A DNA stretch of 42,040 nt from Flavobacteriales bacterium. Its GTDB lineage: Bacteria; Bacteroidota; Bacteroidia; NS11-12g; UBA955. Made by a program: the position numbers and the translations under genes. The notes under the pieces are model-generated. The model searched no databases. It was not told the DNA's origin and worked only from the letters and a program-made list of their open reading frames with translations. The DNA lies in contig CANKVN010000008.1 in the NCBI GenBank assembly GCA_947487055.1, positions 1 to 42,040 on the forward strand, in the 5' to 3' direction. Below are positions 15,627 to 24,829 of the stretch, piece after piece (position 1 is the stretch's first letter; each line of letters opens with the position of its first letter).

Positions 15627-18600
15627 ATGCGCAAAATTTTATTTTTGACTTGCCTGATGGCCTCGTTAAGCAGCCTTTCAGCCCAGTTATTGCCATGGGC
15701 CAAAGGGAATACCTACAGGCGCGCCGACAACCCCATGTACTGGAAAAACAAAAAGCCATATGAAGGATACTGGCAGCAGGATGTTTATTACCAAATAAAA
15801 GCCACACTGGATGATTCTGCAGAAACAGTTTCCGGGTCACTTCAGCTGGTGTATTACAACAATTCGCCTCACGTATTGAATGAAGCCTACTTTCACTTGT
15901 ACCAAAATGCGGTGCAGCCAGGAAGTCTGGTGGACGAGCTGTACACCTCAAATAAAACCCCGCACACCTTTGGCCGTTATGAGCAACAACAAAAAGGAAC
16001 CGAGATAAGCAGTTGCGCCATTGACGGCAAGGCTGTTGATTTTTCCATTGATTTCACGGTCATGAAATGTGCATTGGATAAACCTTTGCAACCTGGCGAC
16101 AGCTGTGTTTTCAACATCCAATTCAAAACGTATTTCGACCGCGGAAGCATTCGCCGCCGCATGAAAGTATATGACCACCACGGCTACAAACATTTTAATG
16201 GTGTTCACTGGTATCCTCGGATTTGTGTTTACGATAGAAAATTTACCTGGGAAACAGCACAGCACATGGAGCACGAGTTTTACGGTGATTTTGGCGCGTA
16301 TGATGTGGAGCTGAATTTGCCCAACCATTATGTGAACGAAGCCACCGGAGCACTGCAAAATCCCGAAGAGGTGTACCCCGGAGATTTGCGTCAGAAGCTG
16401 GACATTAAAAATTTTGAAGCAAAGCTGGTAGGCTCACAGCCATCCGTTATTGTGGATCCAAATGGTTCGTTGAAGGCGTGGCGCTACCATGCAAGAAATG
16501 TGCATGATTTTGCCTGGACGGCAGATCCCACTTACCGCATAGGTGAAGTAAACTGGAATGGTGTTCAGTGTATAGCACTGGCGCAGGAAAATAATGCTGC
16601 CGGATGGCAACAAACAGCTCAGTTTACAGCGGATGTCATTGCCACCTACAGTGAGGATTTTGGCATGTATGAATATCCTAAAATGGTGGCAGCAGATGCT
16701 GCAGATGGCATGGAGTATCCCATGCTCACGCTTGACGGAGGTATGTACCCCAGCCACCAGGGTCTGATTGCCCACGAAGTAGGCCACAACTGGTTTTTTG
16801 GCATGGTTGGCAACAACGAAACATACCGCGCCAGCCTGGATGAAGGATTTACCCAGTTTTTAACATCGTGGAGCATGAAGAAACTAAGTGGCAGAAAGGG
16901 ATTGGGCGTGGATTACGGTACGGTGTATGCCGGTTATATGTTTGATGCACTCGATGGCGAAGATGCCGTGCTGAACACCCACAGCGATGATTTTGAAAAC
17001 GCAATTGGCCATGGCGGCGGATACCGTCATGTATATTACAAAACCGCAACCATGTTGTACAACCTGCAATATGTATTGGGCGATGAGGTGTTTTCTCAGG
17101 CCATGAAGGATTATGTTAAAAGTTGGAAAATCTGTCATCCTTACGTGGAAGATTTCCGTCAGAGCATCATCATGAGCGCAAAAACGGATTTAAACTGGTT
17201 TTTTGACCAGTGGTTCGAGACCCGAAAGGCCGCAGATTATGCCGTTAAGGTAAAAAAAGCAAAAGATAATTATACCATTACCCTGAAACGCAAAGGCGAT
17301 ATGGTGATGCCGCTGGATGTTGTGGTTATTGGCAAACAGGCGAACAATCAGCCATTTGCCTTAACCTATACGATTCCCGTGAGCCAATACCAAAAACCGG
17401 GCTCGGTGAACCTGAAACCCTGGATTGGATGGGGTAAGCTGAGGCCTTCTTATGATTTCAGCATCCTTGCACCAGGAAAAGTAGACCTTATCATCATTGA
17501 TCCATCGCAGCGTTTGGCAGACATCAACCGTATGAACAACCAATGGCCCCGCAGTTATTCCTGGCAGTTCGATAAAGAAAACGGCAAGGACAACAGCTTT
17601 TTGGGTGGGTATAAAATGCAGTTGCGCCCCGATCTTTGGTACAACACAACGGACGGAATCAAGACGGGCATAAAGTGGAACGGCCAATACGCCATGCGCA
17701 GGCATGTTGCCGAATTGTTTGCCTGGTATGGCACCGGGTTGGGAACATATTTAGGAACAAATGCACCACAGGACCGCATATCGTATTTGTTCAATTACAC
17801 GCACGAAATTCGCCGCAAAGGCAGTATTACCCTGCAAAGCCGCTTTTTGGCAGGTTTGGAGCAGCACAAAGCAGGCTGGTTTATGGAAGATGCCCACGGT
17901 AAGTGGTACACCGACCTGAAACTCATGCGGAGACACCGTTTTGCGTATTTGTATCCTTATGGTGATGTCAATTTACGTGCGGGATTCATACCCACGGATG
18001 GATTCTGGAGCCCGGGCAGCAACCATACCTTCACGCTGGGCCGAAAACAGGATTACCGCACCCTTCGCGGTTCCGGCAGCATAGATGTAAACTTCCGCAA
18101 CGCCCTTCCCTGGAGCGATGCGCAGTTTGGAATGGTTAAGCTAACCTGGCTAAACGAAATAAAATGGAGCAAGATTGATTTGAAAACCCGGGTTTTTGGC
18201 GCGCTTGGCAAAGGCACACGGATACCCGCAGAATCTGCATTGTATGCCTGGGGCGCATCGCCAGAGGACTTGCAGGACAATAAATTTACCCGCGATTTAG
18301 GAAGCATTCCTATGGGCGATTTGAACCTAAACTATGCCTCTATCGGAAATGCCCTGGGCATGGGCGGTGGATTGAATATCAGGGGAATGCAGGGCTACCT
18401 CGTCCCCACCAAAACCAAGGATACCACCATTGCCATGTTCAGGGGCAATCGTGGATTGTCGTTGAATACAGAGCTCGATTTTTCAAGGCTGTTTTCATTT
18501 TTACCCAAATTGGGCTGGCTGTCTGCGAATGTTTATTTGTTTGGCGATGCCGGTGTTATTGGACTTCCATTGCAAGGCAAACCCGTATATTCCGGATTGT

Positions 18601-18794
18601 TGGCCGATGCGGGCCTGGGCACCATGTTCAGCATCAAAAACTGGCAAATGTTCAGCCCGCGCAAGCGTGCGTGGTTTAAGGCGGCTTCACCGTTGCAAAT
18701 ACGCTTCGATATGCCCGTTTTTGTCAATGCAGTGGCCAAAGGCGATGATTACTTGAAATTCCGCTGGGTGCTGGGCATCAACAGGGCGTTTTAA
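15627..18794 (+). CDS. M1-family metallopeptidase with C-terminal outer-membrane barrel-like domain
   Basis: A 1055-residue exported protein with a signal peptide ending near SLSAQ20. The M1 catalytic domain holds HEVGH (383-387) and the third zinc ligand Glu406 (HEXXH-x18-E); GMEYP at 361-365 replaces the usual GxMEN. M1 enzymes are normally aminopeptidases. After about residue 630 the sequence turns to alternating beta-strands. It contains GGGLNIRGMQGY near 911-922, resembling the RGY/F loop of Omp85 barrels, and ends FRWVLGINRAF with a terminal Phe. I infer a surface or periplasmic peptidase tethered by its own barrel. It lacks a T9SS-type sorting domain. The catalytic assignment is firm and the barrel assignment moderate. 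Confidence 0.88.
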   Translation: MRKILFLTCLMASLSSLSAQLLPWAKGNTYRRADNPMYWKNKKPYEGYWQQDVYYQIKATLDDSAETVSGSLQLVYYNNSPHVLNEAYFHLYQNAVQPGSLVDELYTSNKTPHTFGRYEQQQKGTEISSCAIDGKAVDFSIDFTVMKCALDKPLQPGDSCVFNIQFKTYFDRGSIRRRMKVYDHHGYKHFNGVHWYPRICVYDRKFTWETAQHMEHEFYGDFGAYDVELNLPNHYVNEATGALQNPEEVYPGDLRQKLDIKNFEAKLVGSQPSVIVDPNGSLKAWRYHARNVHDFAWTADPTYRIGEVNWNGVQCIALAQENNAAGWQQTAQFTADVIATYSEDFGMYEYPKMVAADAADGMEYPMLTLDGGMYPSHQGLIAHEVGHNWFFGMVGNNETYRASLDEGFTQFLTSWSMKKLSGRKGLGVDYGTVYAGYMFDALDGEDAVLNTHSDDFENAIGHGGGYRHVYYKTATMLYNLQYVLGDEVFSQAMKDYVKSWKICHPYVEDFRQSIIMSAKTDLNWFFDQWFETRKAADYAVKVKKAKDNYTITLKRKGDMVMPLDVVVIGKQANNQPFALTYTIPVSQYQKPGSVNLKPWIGWGKLRPSYDFSILAPGKVDLIIIDPSQRLADINRMNNQWPRSYSWQFDKENGKDNSFLGGYKMQLRPDLWYNTTDGIKTGIKWNGQYAMRRHVAELFAWYGTGLGTYLGTNAPQDRISYLFNYTHEIRRKGSITLQSRFLAGLEQHKAGWFMEDAHGKWYTDLKLMRRHRFAYLYPYGDVNLRAGFIPTDGFWSPGSNHTFTLGRKQDYRTLRGSGSIDVNFRNALPWSDAQFGMVKLTWLNEIKWSKIDLKTRVFGALGKGTRIPAESALYAWGASPEDLQDNKFTRDLGSIPMGDLNLNYASIGNALGMGGGLNIRGMQGYLVPTKTKDTTIAMFRGNRGLSLNTELDFSRLFSFLPKLGWLSANVYLFGDAGVIGLPLQGKPVYSGLLADAGLGTMFSIKNWQMFSPRKRAWFKAASPLQIRFDMPVFVNAVAKGDDYLKFRWVLGINRAF

Positions 18795-18837
18795 AGGATT
18801 GGGTGTAAAGAAATTCTTACAATATTAAATTTTCATC

Positions 18838-18963
18838 ATGGTTATAATTCTTTCAACATACCTCATGTATCAGAAGCAGGAGCCTACCAATATCTGGCTG
18901 CCCCTGGTGTCCGGTGCAGTGCTCGGAATTGCCCTGGCATTATGGTTGCGCCGCAAGCGTTGA
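18838..18963 (+). CDS. Possible 41-residue single-pass membrane peptide
   Basis: An ORF from ATG 18838 to TGA 18961-18963 encodes 41 residues: a short N-terminal part, one hydrophobic helix (about 20-36, WLPLVSGAVLGIALALW) and a basic tail (LRRKR). The topology suggests a small inner-membrane protein. It fills the gap between the M1 peptidase and E1 genes, and its stop codon overlaps the TTG of the E1 promoter. I do not recognise a family. Small size makes a chance ORF possible, although the helix plus basic end is coherent. Confidence 0.4.
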   Translation: MVIILSTYLMYQKQEPTNIWLPLVSGAVLGIALALWLRRKR

Positions 18964-18991
18964 TTAGTATCGCAAGAAAGCCGTATTTTTG
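18960..18991 (+). promoter_or_regulatory. Promoter TTG-N21-TATTTTTG for the E1 gene
   Basis: TTG at 18960-18962 and TATTTTTG at 18984-18991 are 21 bp apart, a good Bacteroidota -33/-7 pair. The E1 ATG at 18999 is only 7 nt after the -7 element, so the mRNA should begin at or within a few bases of the start codon. Confidence 0.65.
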
Positions 18992-18998
18992 CGCCTGA

Positions 18999-21407
18999 AT
19001 GGAAGAAGCTGCGAATGCCTCCACCGCCCTGACGAGGGAAGATTTTCGTCAACAGGTGTTAAACGATTACCGACTGGCCTTCGAAAGCCGTCAGGCCAGC
19101 CTTATTGGCCGCAAAGAAGTACTCACGGGTAAAGCCAAATTTGGCATTTTTGGCGATGGAAAAGAAGTTGCCCAGATTGCCATGGCCAAGGTGTTTCAAA
19201 ATGGCGACTGGCGCAGCGGTTATTACCGCGACCAGACTTTTATGTTTGCCCGCGGCATGAGCACGGTTAAGCAATTTTTTGCCCAGCTGTATGCAGATCC
19301 GGATACAGATCGCGAACCCGCCAGCGGCGGACGCAGCATGAACGGGCACTTTGCTACCCGCCTGCTCGATGAGCAGGGCAACTGGCTGCCACAAACCGAC
19401 CGTCCCAATTGCAGCGCAGACATTTCGCCCACAGCAGGCCAAATGCCCCGTTTGCTGGGATTGGCACTTGCCAGCAAGCTATACCGCCAAAATGCGGATC
19501 TGCACGGGCTCACCAATTTTTCCAACAAAGGGAATGAAATAGCATTTGGTACCATAGGCAACGCCAGTACCAGCGAAGGTATTTTTTGGGAAACCATCAA
19601 TGCCGCCTGTGTGATGCAGGTGCCATTGCTAATGAGTGTTTGGGATGATGGATACGGCATTTCTGTGCCTGCCAAATACCAGACCACCAAGGAAAACATT
19701 TCCCACATCCTCAAAGGTTTTCAAACCGACAGCAATGGGAAAGGCATGGAAATTTTAACCGTTAAAGGTTGGGATTATGCCGAACTGTGCAAGGTTTACA
19801 AACAAGCCGCCGATATCTGCCGCGAAAAACACACGCCCGTCCTGGTGCATGTTACAGAGGTTACACAACCCCAGGGACACAGCACAAGCGGTAGCCACGA
19901 GCGCTACAAAAACAAAGAACGCCTGGATTGGGAACAACAATACGATTGCTTGGTAAAAATGCGGGAATGGCTGCAGGAAAACCAGCTGGCAACTGCCGAT
20001 GAAATCGATGCGATAGAAAAAACAGCTACCGAAGCCGTTCGCGATATGCAGAAACAGGCCTGGGCAGATTTTCTGAGCAGCATTAAAGCAGAAACCAATG
20101 AATATTGCGAAATCATCAATGCATTGGCAGCACAGGGAATAGCCACAGCAGAGTTTGCGGAAATGAGCGCCAGCCTGCAAAGCAAAGCCGACCCCCTGCG
20201 CCGCGATTTGGGCAATGCCGTGCATGCTGCCTTGCGCCTCACTGCAGGCCTGCATGCGGATGTGCGCAAGCCGCTAACCGATTACTATGCGCAGTTTATG
20301 GAACTAAACCTAAACCGCTACAGCAGCCATTTGCACAGCCAAAGCGAGCAAAATGCGTTGTCGGTTCCGGAAATATTGCCCCAGTTTAGCGATGAAACCG
20401 CCGATGGATACCTTGTGGTGCGTGCTTGTTTTGATGCCGCCATGGAACGCGATCCGCGTGTGTTTGCCTTTGGCGAAGATGTAGGAAAAATAGGAGATGT
20501 AAATCAGGGATTTAGTGGCTTGCAGGAGAAATTTGGCGAGTTACGGGTAAGCGATAAAGGCATACGGGAATGGAGTATTGTGGGTGAAGGCATAGGAGCT
20601 GCCATGCGCGGACTAAGGCCCATCGCCGAAATTCAATACCTGGATTATTTGCTCTATGCACTGGAAGTGATGAGCGATGATATCGCCACCTTGCAGTACA
20701 GAACCAAAGGAGGGCAAAAAGCCCCGGTGATTATCCGCACCCGCGGGCACCGCCTGGAAGGTATCTGGCACAGCGGCAGCCCAATGGGAACCATTATTCA
20801 CGCCGTTCGCGGAATGTATGTTTGTGTTCCAAGAAATATGACGCAGGCGGCGGGAATGTACAACACCCTGCTTCAGAGCGATGAACCGGCCCTGGTGGTG
20901 GAATGCCTGAACGGATACCGCATAAAGGAAAAACTGCCAACCAACATCGGAACATTTACCGTGCCTTTGGGACGTCCGGATGTGTTGCGTTATGGCGAAC
21001 ATGTTACCCTGGTAACCTACGGCAGCAGCTGTCGTATTGCCCAGGAAGCTGCGGATATGCTGCAAAACCACGGAATAAGCCTGGAAATAATTGATGCACA
21101 AACGCTGTTGCCTTTTGATATCAATCACATTATAGCAGGAAGCCTGAAAGAAACCAACCGCCTTGTGGTGCTGGATGAAGATGTTCCGGGAGGAGCTTCT
21201 TCATACATACTGCAGCAGGTACTGGAAGTGCAGGGCGGTTATCGCTGGTTGGACAGTGCACCCCTCACCATTGCCGCAAAGGCCCACAGGCCCGCTTATG
21301 GCACCGATGGCGACTATTTCAGCAAACCCAGCGCCGACGAGGTGTTCATGCGCATTTATGCAATGATGCACGAGGCCGATCCACTTAGGTGGCCTGCGTT
21401 GGTTTAA
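18999..21407 (+). CDS. Fused alpha/beta 2-oxoacid dehydrogenase E1 component
   Basis: An 802-residue thiamine-diphosphate enzyme. The alpha-like half (about 20-330) carries YYRDQTFMFARG and the TPP-binding stretch FGTIGNASTSEG (183-194) followed by WDDGYGIS. The beta-like half (about 470-802) has FGEDVGKIGDVNQGF, a central VGEGIGAAMRGLRPIAEIQ and the C-terminal EDVPGGASSYIL. In most bacteria these are two polypeptides; fused forms are common in Bacteroidota. E1 decarboxylates a 2-oxoacid and passes the acyl group to E2 lipoamide. Branched-chain 2-oxoacids are the likeliest substrate, but pyruvate or acetoin cannot be excluded. No E2 or E3 gene is adjacent. The 3' end overlaps the convergent deacetylase-like gene by 23 bp. 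Confidence 0.92.
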   Translation: MEEAANASTALTREDFRQQVLNDYRLAFESRQASLIGRKEVLTGKAKFGIFGDGKEVAQIAMAKVFQNGDWRSGYYRDQTFMFARGMSTVKQFFAQLYADPDTDREPASGGRSMNGHFATRLLDEQGNWLPQTDRPNCSADISPTAGQMPRLLGLALASKLYRQNADLHGLTNFSNKGNEIAFGTIGNASTSEGIFWETINAACVMQVPLLMSVWDDGYGISVPAKYQTTKENISHILKGFQTDSNGKGMEILTVKGWDYAELCKVYKQAADICREKHTPVLVHVTEVTQPQGHSTSGSHERYKNKERLDWEQQYDCLVKMREWLQENQLATADEIDAIEKTATEAVRDMQKQAWADFLSSIKAETNEYCEIINALAAQGIATAEFAEMSASLQSKADPLRRDLGNAVHAALRLTAGLHADVRKPLTDYYAQFMELNLNRYSSHLHSQSEQNALSVPEILPQFSDETADGYLVVRACFDAAMERDPRVFAFGEDVGKIGDVNQGFSGLQEKFGELRVSDKGIREWSIVGEGIGAAMRGLRPIAEIQYLDYLLYALEVMSDDIATLQYRTKGGQKAPVIIRTRGHRLEGIWHSGSPMGTIIHAVRGMYVCVPRNMTQAAGMYNTLLQSDEPALVVECLNGYRIKEKLPTNIGTFTVPLGRPDVLRYGEHVTLVTYGSSCRIAQEAADMLQNHGISLEIIDAQTLLPFDINHIIAGSLKETNRLVVLDEDVPGGASSYILQQVLEVQGGYRWLDSAPLTIAAKAHRPAYGTDGDYFSKPSADEVFMRIYAMMHEADPLRWPALV

Positions 21408-22470
21408 GTTTTTTTTGGAGAATTAATCGGTTATTCAACCAGATTAGAAAGGCGATAACCAGGGTTTTATGCAGGAATATCCAGCGGTAGCTGTCCTGTC
21501 CGTTTGTGTAGGAAATTATTAACAAGGAAAATAAGACAATTCCCACAACAATAGATTGATAATGAGAGAATGTAAAGACTATTTTAAGGTGTAAATAAAT
21601 CAATAAAAAAATCAGCATAAACCATTCTAAAACATTGATGAACATAAGCGAAGCTATTTCATAATATATATTTTTGTTTAAACCCAATAGATTATTGCTT
21701 CTTAGAAAATAAAACAAGGGGTTACGATGGTATTGAAGCCTTTTAGATGTAATGTTCTCATCTAATGAATTTAAATTCGAAAAATAAATGGCTTCCACTT
21801 TGTTTAATTGTACTGTAATTAATAATTTTTCCAGTAATTGAAAATCGTTTTCTGAATTAAATTCATATGGATGTATTAACAATACAATAATTCCATTAAA
21901 TACAGAACCTTTACGGATAATGTTTATAGCGTCTCTTACCGAATAACAAGTAGAAGGCACATATTTAATTTTGGGATTGTTTTTGCAGCCAAATTCATTG
22001 GCAGATACAATTAAAAAATTATGTTTTGTTAGTGCCGTAAGGGTGTTTTCATCGTAGCCATTCCAGGGTGGGGCAAAACAACATGGGTAAACATTGCACG
22101 CTTTCAGTATCTCTGTACCCGCTTTTATTTTCTCTGATTGGATCAGATAAGGGATTCCTGAAAATTCATCACTTTTGTATTTTTCATGTTTGTATCCGTG
22201 TACAAATATTTCCGTATACACATTCTGATAAATCGGGTTAAATGTATCCGGCTGATTGTTTTTATGGGCCCCAAAAGGAATGATACCTGCGTTTAGTGGG
22301 GTTTTGTAACGGGCAAATAATTTGATAATCCTTTCTGTTTTAGCATCGCCTGACAAATGGCAGTCATCCAGCCTAACAAGGATACGCAGGTTGTGCTTTG
22401 ATGCAAACATTGTGTTTGTAAACATCAAACCGATAATCAGGTAAATACATCGAAAAATCAGCAAGTTCAT
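21385..22470 (-). CDS. Polysaccharide-deacetylase-like (DUF2334/NodB-fold) membrane protein
   Basis: A 361-residue protein with a signal peptide or first helix (about 1-23), then a NodB-like fold: ILVRLDDCH (metal Asp-Asp), LNAGIIPFG, EIFVHGYKH, CFAPPWNGYDENT and VLLIHPYEF. These are the motif blocks of the CE4/DUF2334 superfamily. The C-terminal third has about three transmembrane helices, so the catalytic part probably faces the periplasm. The likely role is deacetylation of a surface glycan, but the substrate is unknown. Codon use is clearly more AT-rich than in both neighbours, which suggests acquisition by transfer. Its last 23 bp overlap the convergent E1 gene. Confidence 0.75.
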   Translation of the reverse strand: MNLLIFRCIYLIIGLMFTNTMFASKHNLRILVRLDDCHLSGDAKTERIIKLFARYKTPLNAGIIPFGAHKNNQPDTFNPIYQNVYTEIFVHGYKHEKYKSDEFSGIPYLIQSEKIKAGTEILKACNVYPCCFAPPWNGYDENTLTALTKHNFLIVSANEFGCKNNPKIKYVPSTCYSVRDAINIIRKGSVFNGIIVLLIHPYEFNSENDFQLLEKLLITVQLNKVEAIYFSNLNSLDENITSKRLQYHRNPLFYFLRSNNLLGLNKNIYYEIASLMFINVLEWFMLIFLLIYLHLKIVFTFSHYQSIVVGIVLFSLLIISYTNGQDSYRWIFLHKTLVIAFLIWLNNRLILQKKLKPTQAT

Positions 22471-22766
22471 GGAAAAACCACAGCAATATAGGATGTAGTT
22501 TTCTGTTTTTGGATAAATTTCTTTTTATTTGAATAGCCTTATCGTCAGTATGGTATTTACATTTGCTAAGTTGTTTATTTTTGCCGGGCAAATGGTTTCT
22601 GATTTTGTAAACTTTGCTTTTTCATTAATGAAAATTACATTAATCCAAACAGGGGGTATTCATGGAAATATTATATTCGGTGTAATATGTAGAGGAATAC
22701 CCTGTAAAACCCTATGTGCTTGTTAAATCGTAATATTACGATAAATATTTAATAAAACCTTAAACC
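22471..22766. other. AT-rich intergenic region between the deacetylase-like gene and the flippase
   Basis: About 300 bp with no supported gene. It continues the AT-rich composition of the deacetylase-like gene. A TATTTTTG (-7-like) sequence occurs at 22576-22583 on the plus strand, but it is about 190 nt from the flippase start and has no matched -33 element. No terminator or repeat is obvious. Confidence 0.5.
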
Positions 22767-24242
22767 ATTAATCCCTTAATTAAAAAACTCGCCTCTCAAA
22801 CAGCCATTTATGGTTTAACCACCATGGTAGGCCGGTTGTTGAATTTTTTACTGGTTCCCTTATATACAGCCAGCCTTGCCAAGGTAGACGATTATGGCCA
22901 GGTAAATGTGATATTTAGCTATGCCTCGTTTTTGGTGGTGGTTTTTACCTTTGGCATGGAAACCGGTTTTTTTAATTTTGCCCGCTCCAGTGATAAGCCG
23001 GCAAAAGTATTCTCCACAGCGGTTATCGCATTGCTTGGTTCAGGGTTTTTGCTGGTGCTGCTTGGCAATATGTACGCTGATGGATTGATGCAAATTGCAG
23101 GATACCCCACAAAAGTGCATTATGCCGTTTGGTTTACCGCCATATTGGCCGCAGATGCCCTTTCTTCGCTGGGTTTTGCCTGGCTGCGTTTTGCCGAAAG
23201 ACCCTGGCGTTTTGTGCTGGTGCGTTCCATTAATATTGGGGTGAATGTAGGCCTGAATTTATTTTTCCTTTTGCTGTGCCCATGGCTCCTTGCCAACGGC
23301 TATACCTGGGTTTCTAACTTCTACAATCCAAACCGCATGCTGGATTACATTTTCCTAAGCAACCTCGTGGCTTCCCTCATAACCCTGCCATTGCTGGGAA
23401 GGGTGTGGTTGAACCTGAAGGCAGGATTTGATTTTGCTTTGTATAAAAAAATGTTGGTTTACAGCCTGCCCATGGTGCTGGTGGGTCTGGCCGGGATGGT
23501 AAATGAAACCCTCGACCGCATCCTGATTAAACAAATTTTACCGGAGAATATTGGCGATTATGAGGTGGGAATCTATGGCGCATTTTATAAACTCAGCATG
23601 GTGCTGACCCTTTTTGTTCAGGCATTTCGCTTTGCTGCAGAGCCATTCTTTTTCAAACATGCAGAGGATGGCAATGCCCCGCAAACCTATGCCAAGGTGA
23701 TGACCTGGTTCGTGTATGTGTGCGGGCTCATTTTTGTAACCACCATTGCCTGTTTGCCCTGGCTGTCGCCCTTGCTCATCCGCAACCAGGCGTATTTTGC
23801 AGACGGCAGGGGATTGCAGGTAGTCCCTGTTCTGCTTATGGCCAACATAATGCTGGGTATTTATTACAACCTGAGTATCTGGTATAAAATCAGCAACAAA
23901 ACCATACTGGGTGGCATTACCGCTCTTTTTGGTGCAGCCATAACCCTTGTTGGCAACGGGCTTTTTATTTCCCATTATTCATTTATAGCCAGCGCCTGGA
24001 CCACCCTTGCCGCATACTCGGGTATGGTTTTGCTGGGTTACTTCTGGGGCCAGAAACACTATCCCGTTCCCTACAGAAGCATGACCTTAATCAGCATCAT
24101 CGCCTTTGCGGGCTTGCTGGGGTGCCTGGCAGTTGCATATCAGGAAGTTGTTCCGTATCTTGCATATCTCACCATTCCAGCCTACCTGCTAGCCGTATGG
24201 TATGCAGAGGCGCCCAGAAATGCTGCTCGTAAAAATCATTAA
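22767..24242 (+). CDS. Polysaccharide/oligosaccharide flippase (Wzx/MATE-like)
   Basis: A multi-pass membrane protein of about 491 residues in the MOP/Wzx superfamily, which flips lipid-linked glycans across the inner membrane. The first ATG in frame is at 22824 ([15 protein letters not shown]), but the preceding 19 codons encode [19 protein letters not shown], the amphipathic N-terminus normally found in Bacteroidota members of this family. The frame is closed by a stop at 22761 and offers no ATG, GTG or TTG. I therefore place the start at the ATT codon 22767, a rare initiation codon. Twelve or more hydrophobic helices follow. The end overlaps dut. The neighbouring deacetylase-like gene and this flippase may both act on surface glycans, which is inference. 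Confidence 0.82.
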   Translation: MNPLIKKLASQTAIYGLTTMVGRLLNFLLVPLYTASLAKVDDYGQVNVIFSYASFLVVVFTFGMETGFFNFARSSDKPAKVFSTAVIALLGSGFLLVLLGNMYADGLMQIAGYPTKVHYAVWFTAILAADALSSLGFAWLRFAERPWRFVLVRSINIGVNVGLNLFFLLLCPWLLANGYTWVSNFYNPNRMLDYIFLSNLVASLITLPLLGRVWLNLKAGFDFALYKKMLVYSLPMVLVGLAGMVNETLDRILIKQILPENIGDYEVGIYGAFYKLSMVLTLFVQAFRFAAEPFFFKHAEDGNAPQTYAKVMTWFVYVCGLIFVTTIACLPWLSPLLIRNQAYFADGRGLQVVPVLLMANIMLGIYYNLSIWYKISNKTILGGITALFGAAITLVGNGLFISHYSFIASAWTTLAAYSGMVLLGYFWGQKHYPVPYRSMTLISIIAFAGLLGCLAVAYQEVVPYLAYLTIPAYLLAVWYAEAPRNAARKNH

Positions 24243-24654
24243 TCAATCTGGCAATCCTATGCCGCAATACCAAACCCCGCACAGTGCGGGTATGGACCTG
24301 CACGCCAATTTATTGGAGCCCGTTATGCTAATGCCTGGAGAGCGCAAGCTCATCCCCACAGGATTGTCTATTGAATTGCCAGAAAGTTATGAAGCCCAGA
24401 TAAGGCCAAGAAGTGGTCTGGCTCTGAAACATGGCATTACTGTTCTTAACTCTCCCGGAACCATCGATGCAGATTACCGTGGCGAAATAAAGGTGTTATT
24501 GATAAACCTGGGAAGTGAACCTTTCGATATACAGCATGGTGAGCGCATTGCCCAAATGGTAATAGCACGTCATGAGCAGGTTAAGTGGATGAGTGCGGAG
24601 CATTTAACCGAAACCAGTCGTGGCTCCGGCGGGTATGGCAGTAGCGGGAAATAA
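24220..24654 (+). CDS. dut: Dut, dUTP diphosphatase
   Basis: Hydrolyses dUTP to dUMP, keeping uracil out of DNA and feeding thymidylate synthesis. All five motifs of the trimeric family are present: [43 protein letters not shown] and the C-terminal [10 protein letters not shown]. About 144 residues is normal. An upstream in-frame ATG at 24202 would add six residues; ATG 24220 ([10 protein letters not shown]) fits the family N-terminus better. It overlaps the flippase end by 23 bp and is probably co-transcribed with it. Confidence 0.95.
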   Translation: MLLVKIINQSGNPMPQYQTPHSAGMDLHANLLEPVMLMPGERKLIPTGLSIELPESYEAQIRPRSGLALKHGITVLNSPGTIDADYRGEIKVLLINLGSEPFDIQHGERIAQMVIARHEQVKWMSAEHLTETSRGSGGYGSSGK

Positions 24655-24667
24655 ATCCGCTTAAAAA

Positions 24668-24698
24668 GACAAAATCCGGAACCAGTCCGGATTCTGTC
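24668..24698. terminator. Stem-loop downstream of dut
   Basis: An inverted repeat GACAaAATCCGGA / TCCGGATTcTGTC with one mismatch and a 5-nt loop lies 13 bp after the dut stop. On the plus strand no T-run follows. On the minus strand the hairpin is followed by TTTTT. It may stabilise or end the dut transcript, but the missing plus-strand T-run makes intrinsic termination uncertain. The rest of the gap to 24829 holds no supported gene. Confidence 0.45.
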
Positions 24699-24829
24699 TG
24701 TTATGAAAACTTAAACTACCCCACATAGAAAACCCATATTTGTGGTTTTTTGTTTTTGTGTTGGGTGAAATTATTTTCTTTACAACCAAAATCATCCAAA
24801 GCCTTGGAAATTTTACGCAACTTTGTACC

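Noticed and set aside
22529-22726. 65-codon ORF in the AT-rich gap before the flippase
   Set aside because: It needs a TTG start, has no family features or promoter at a fitting distance, and such a frame is expected by chance.
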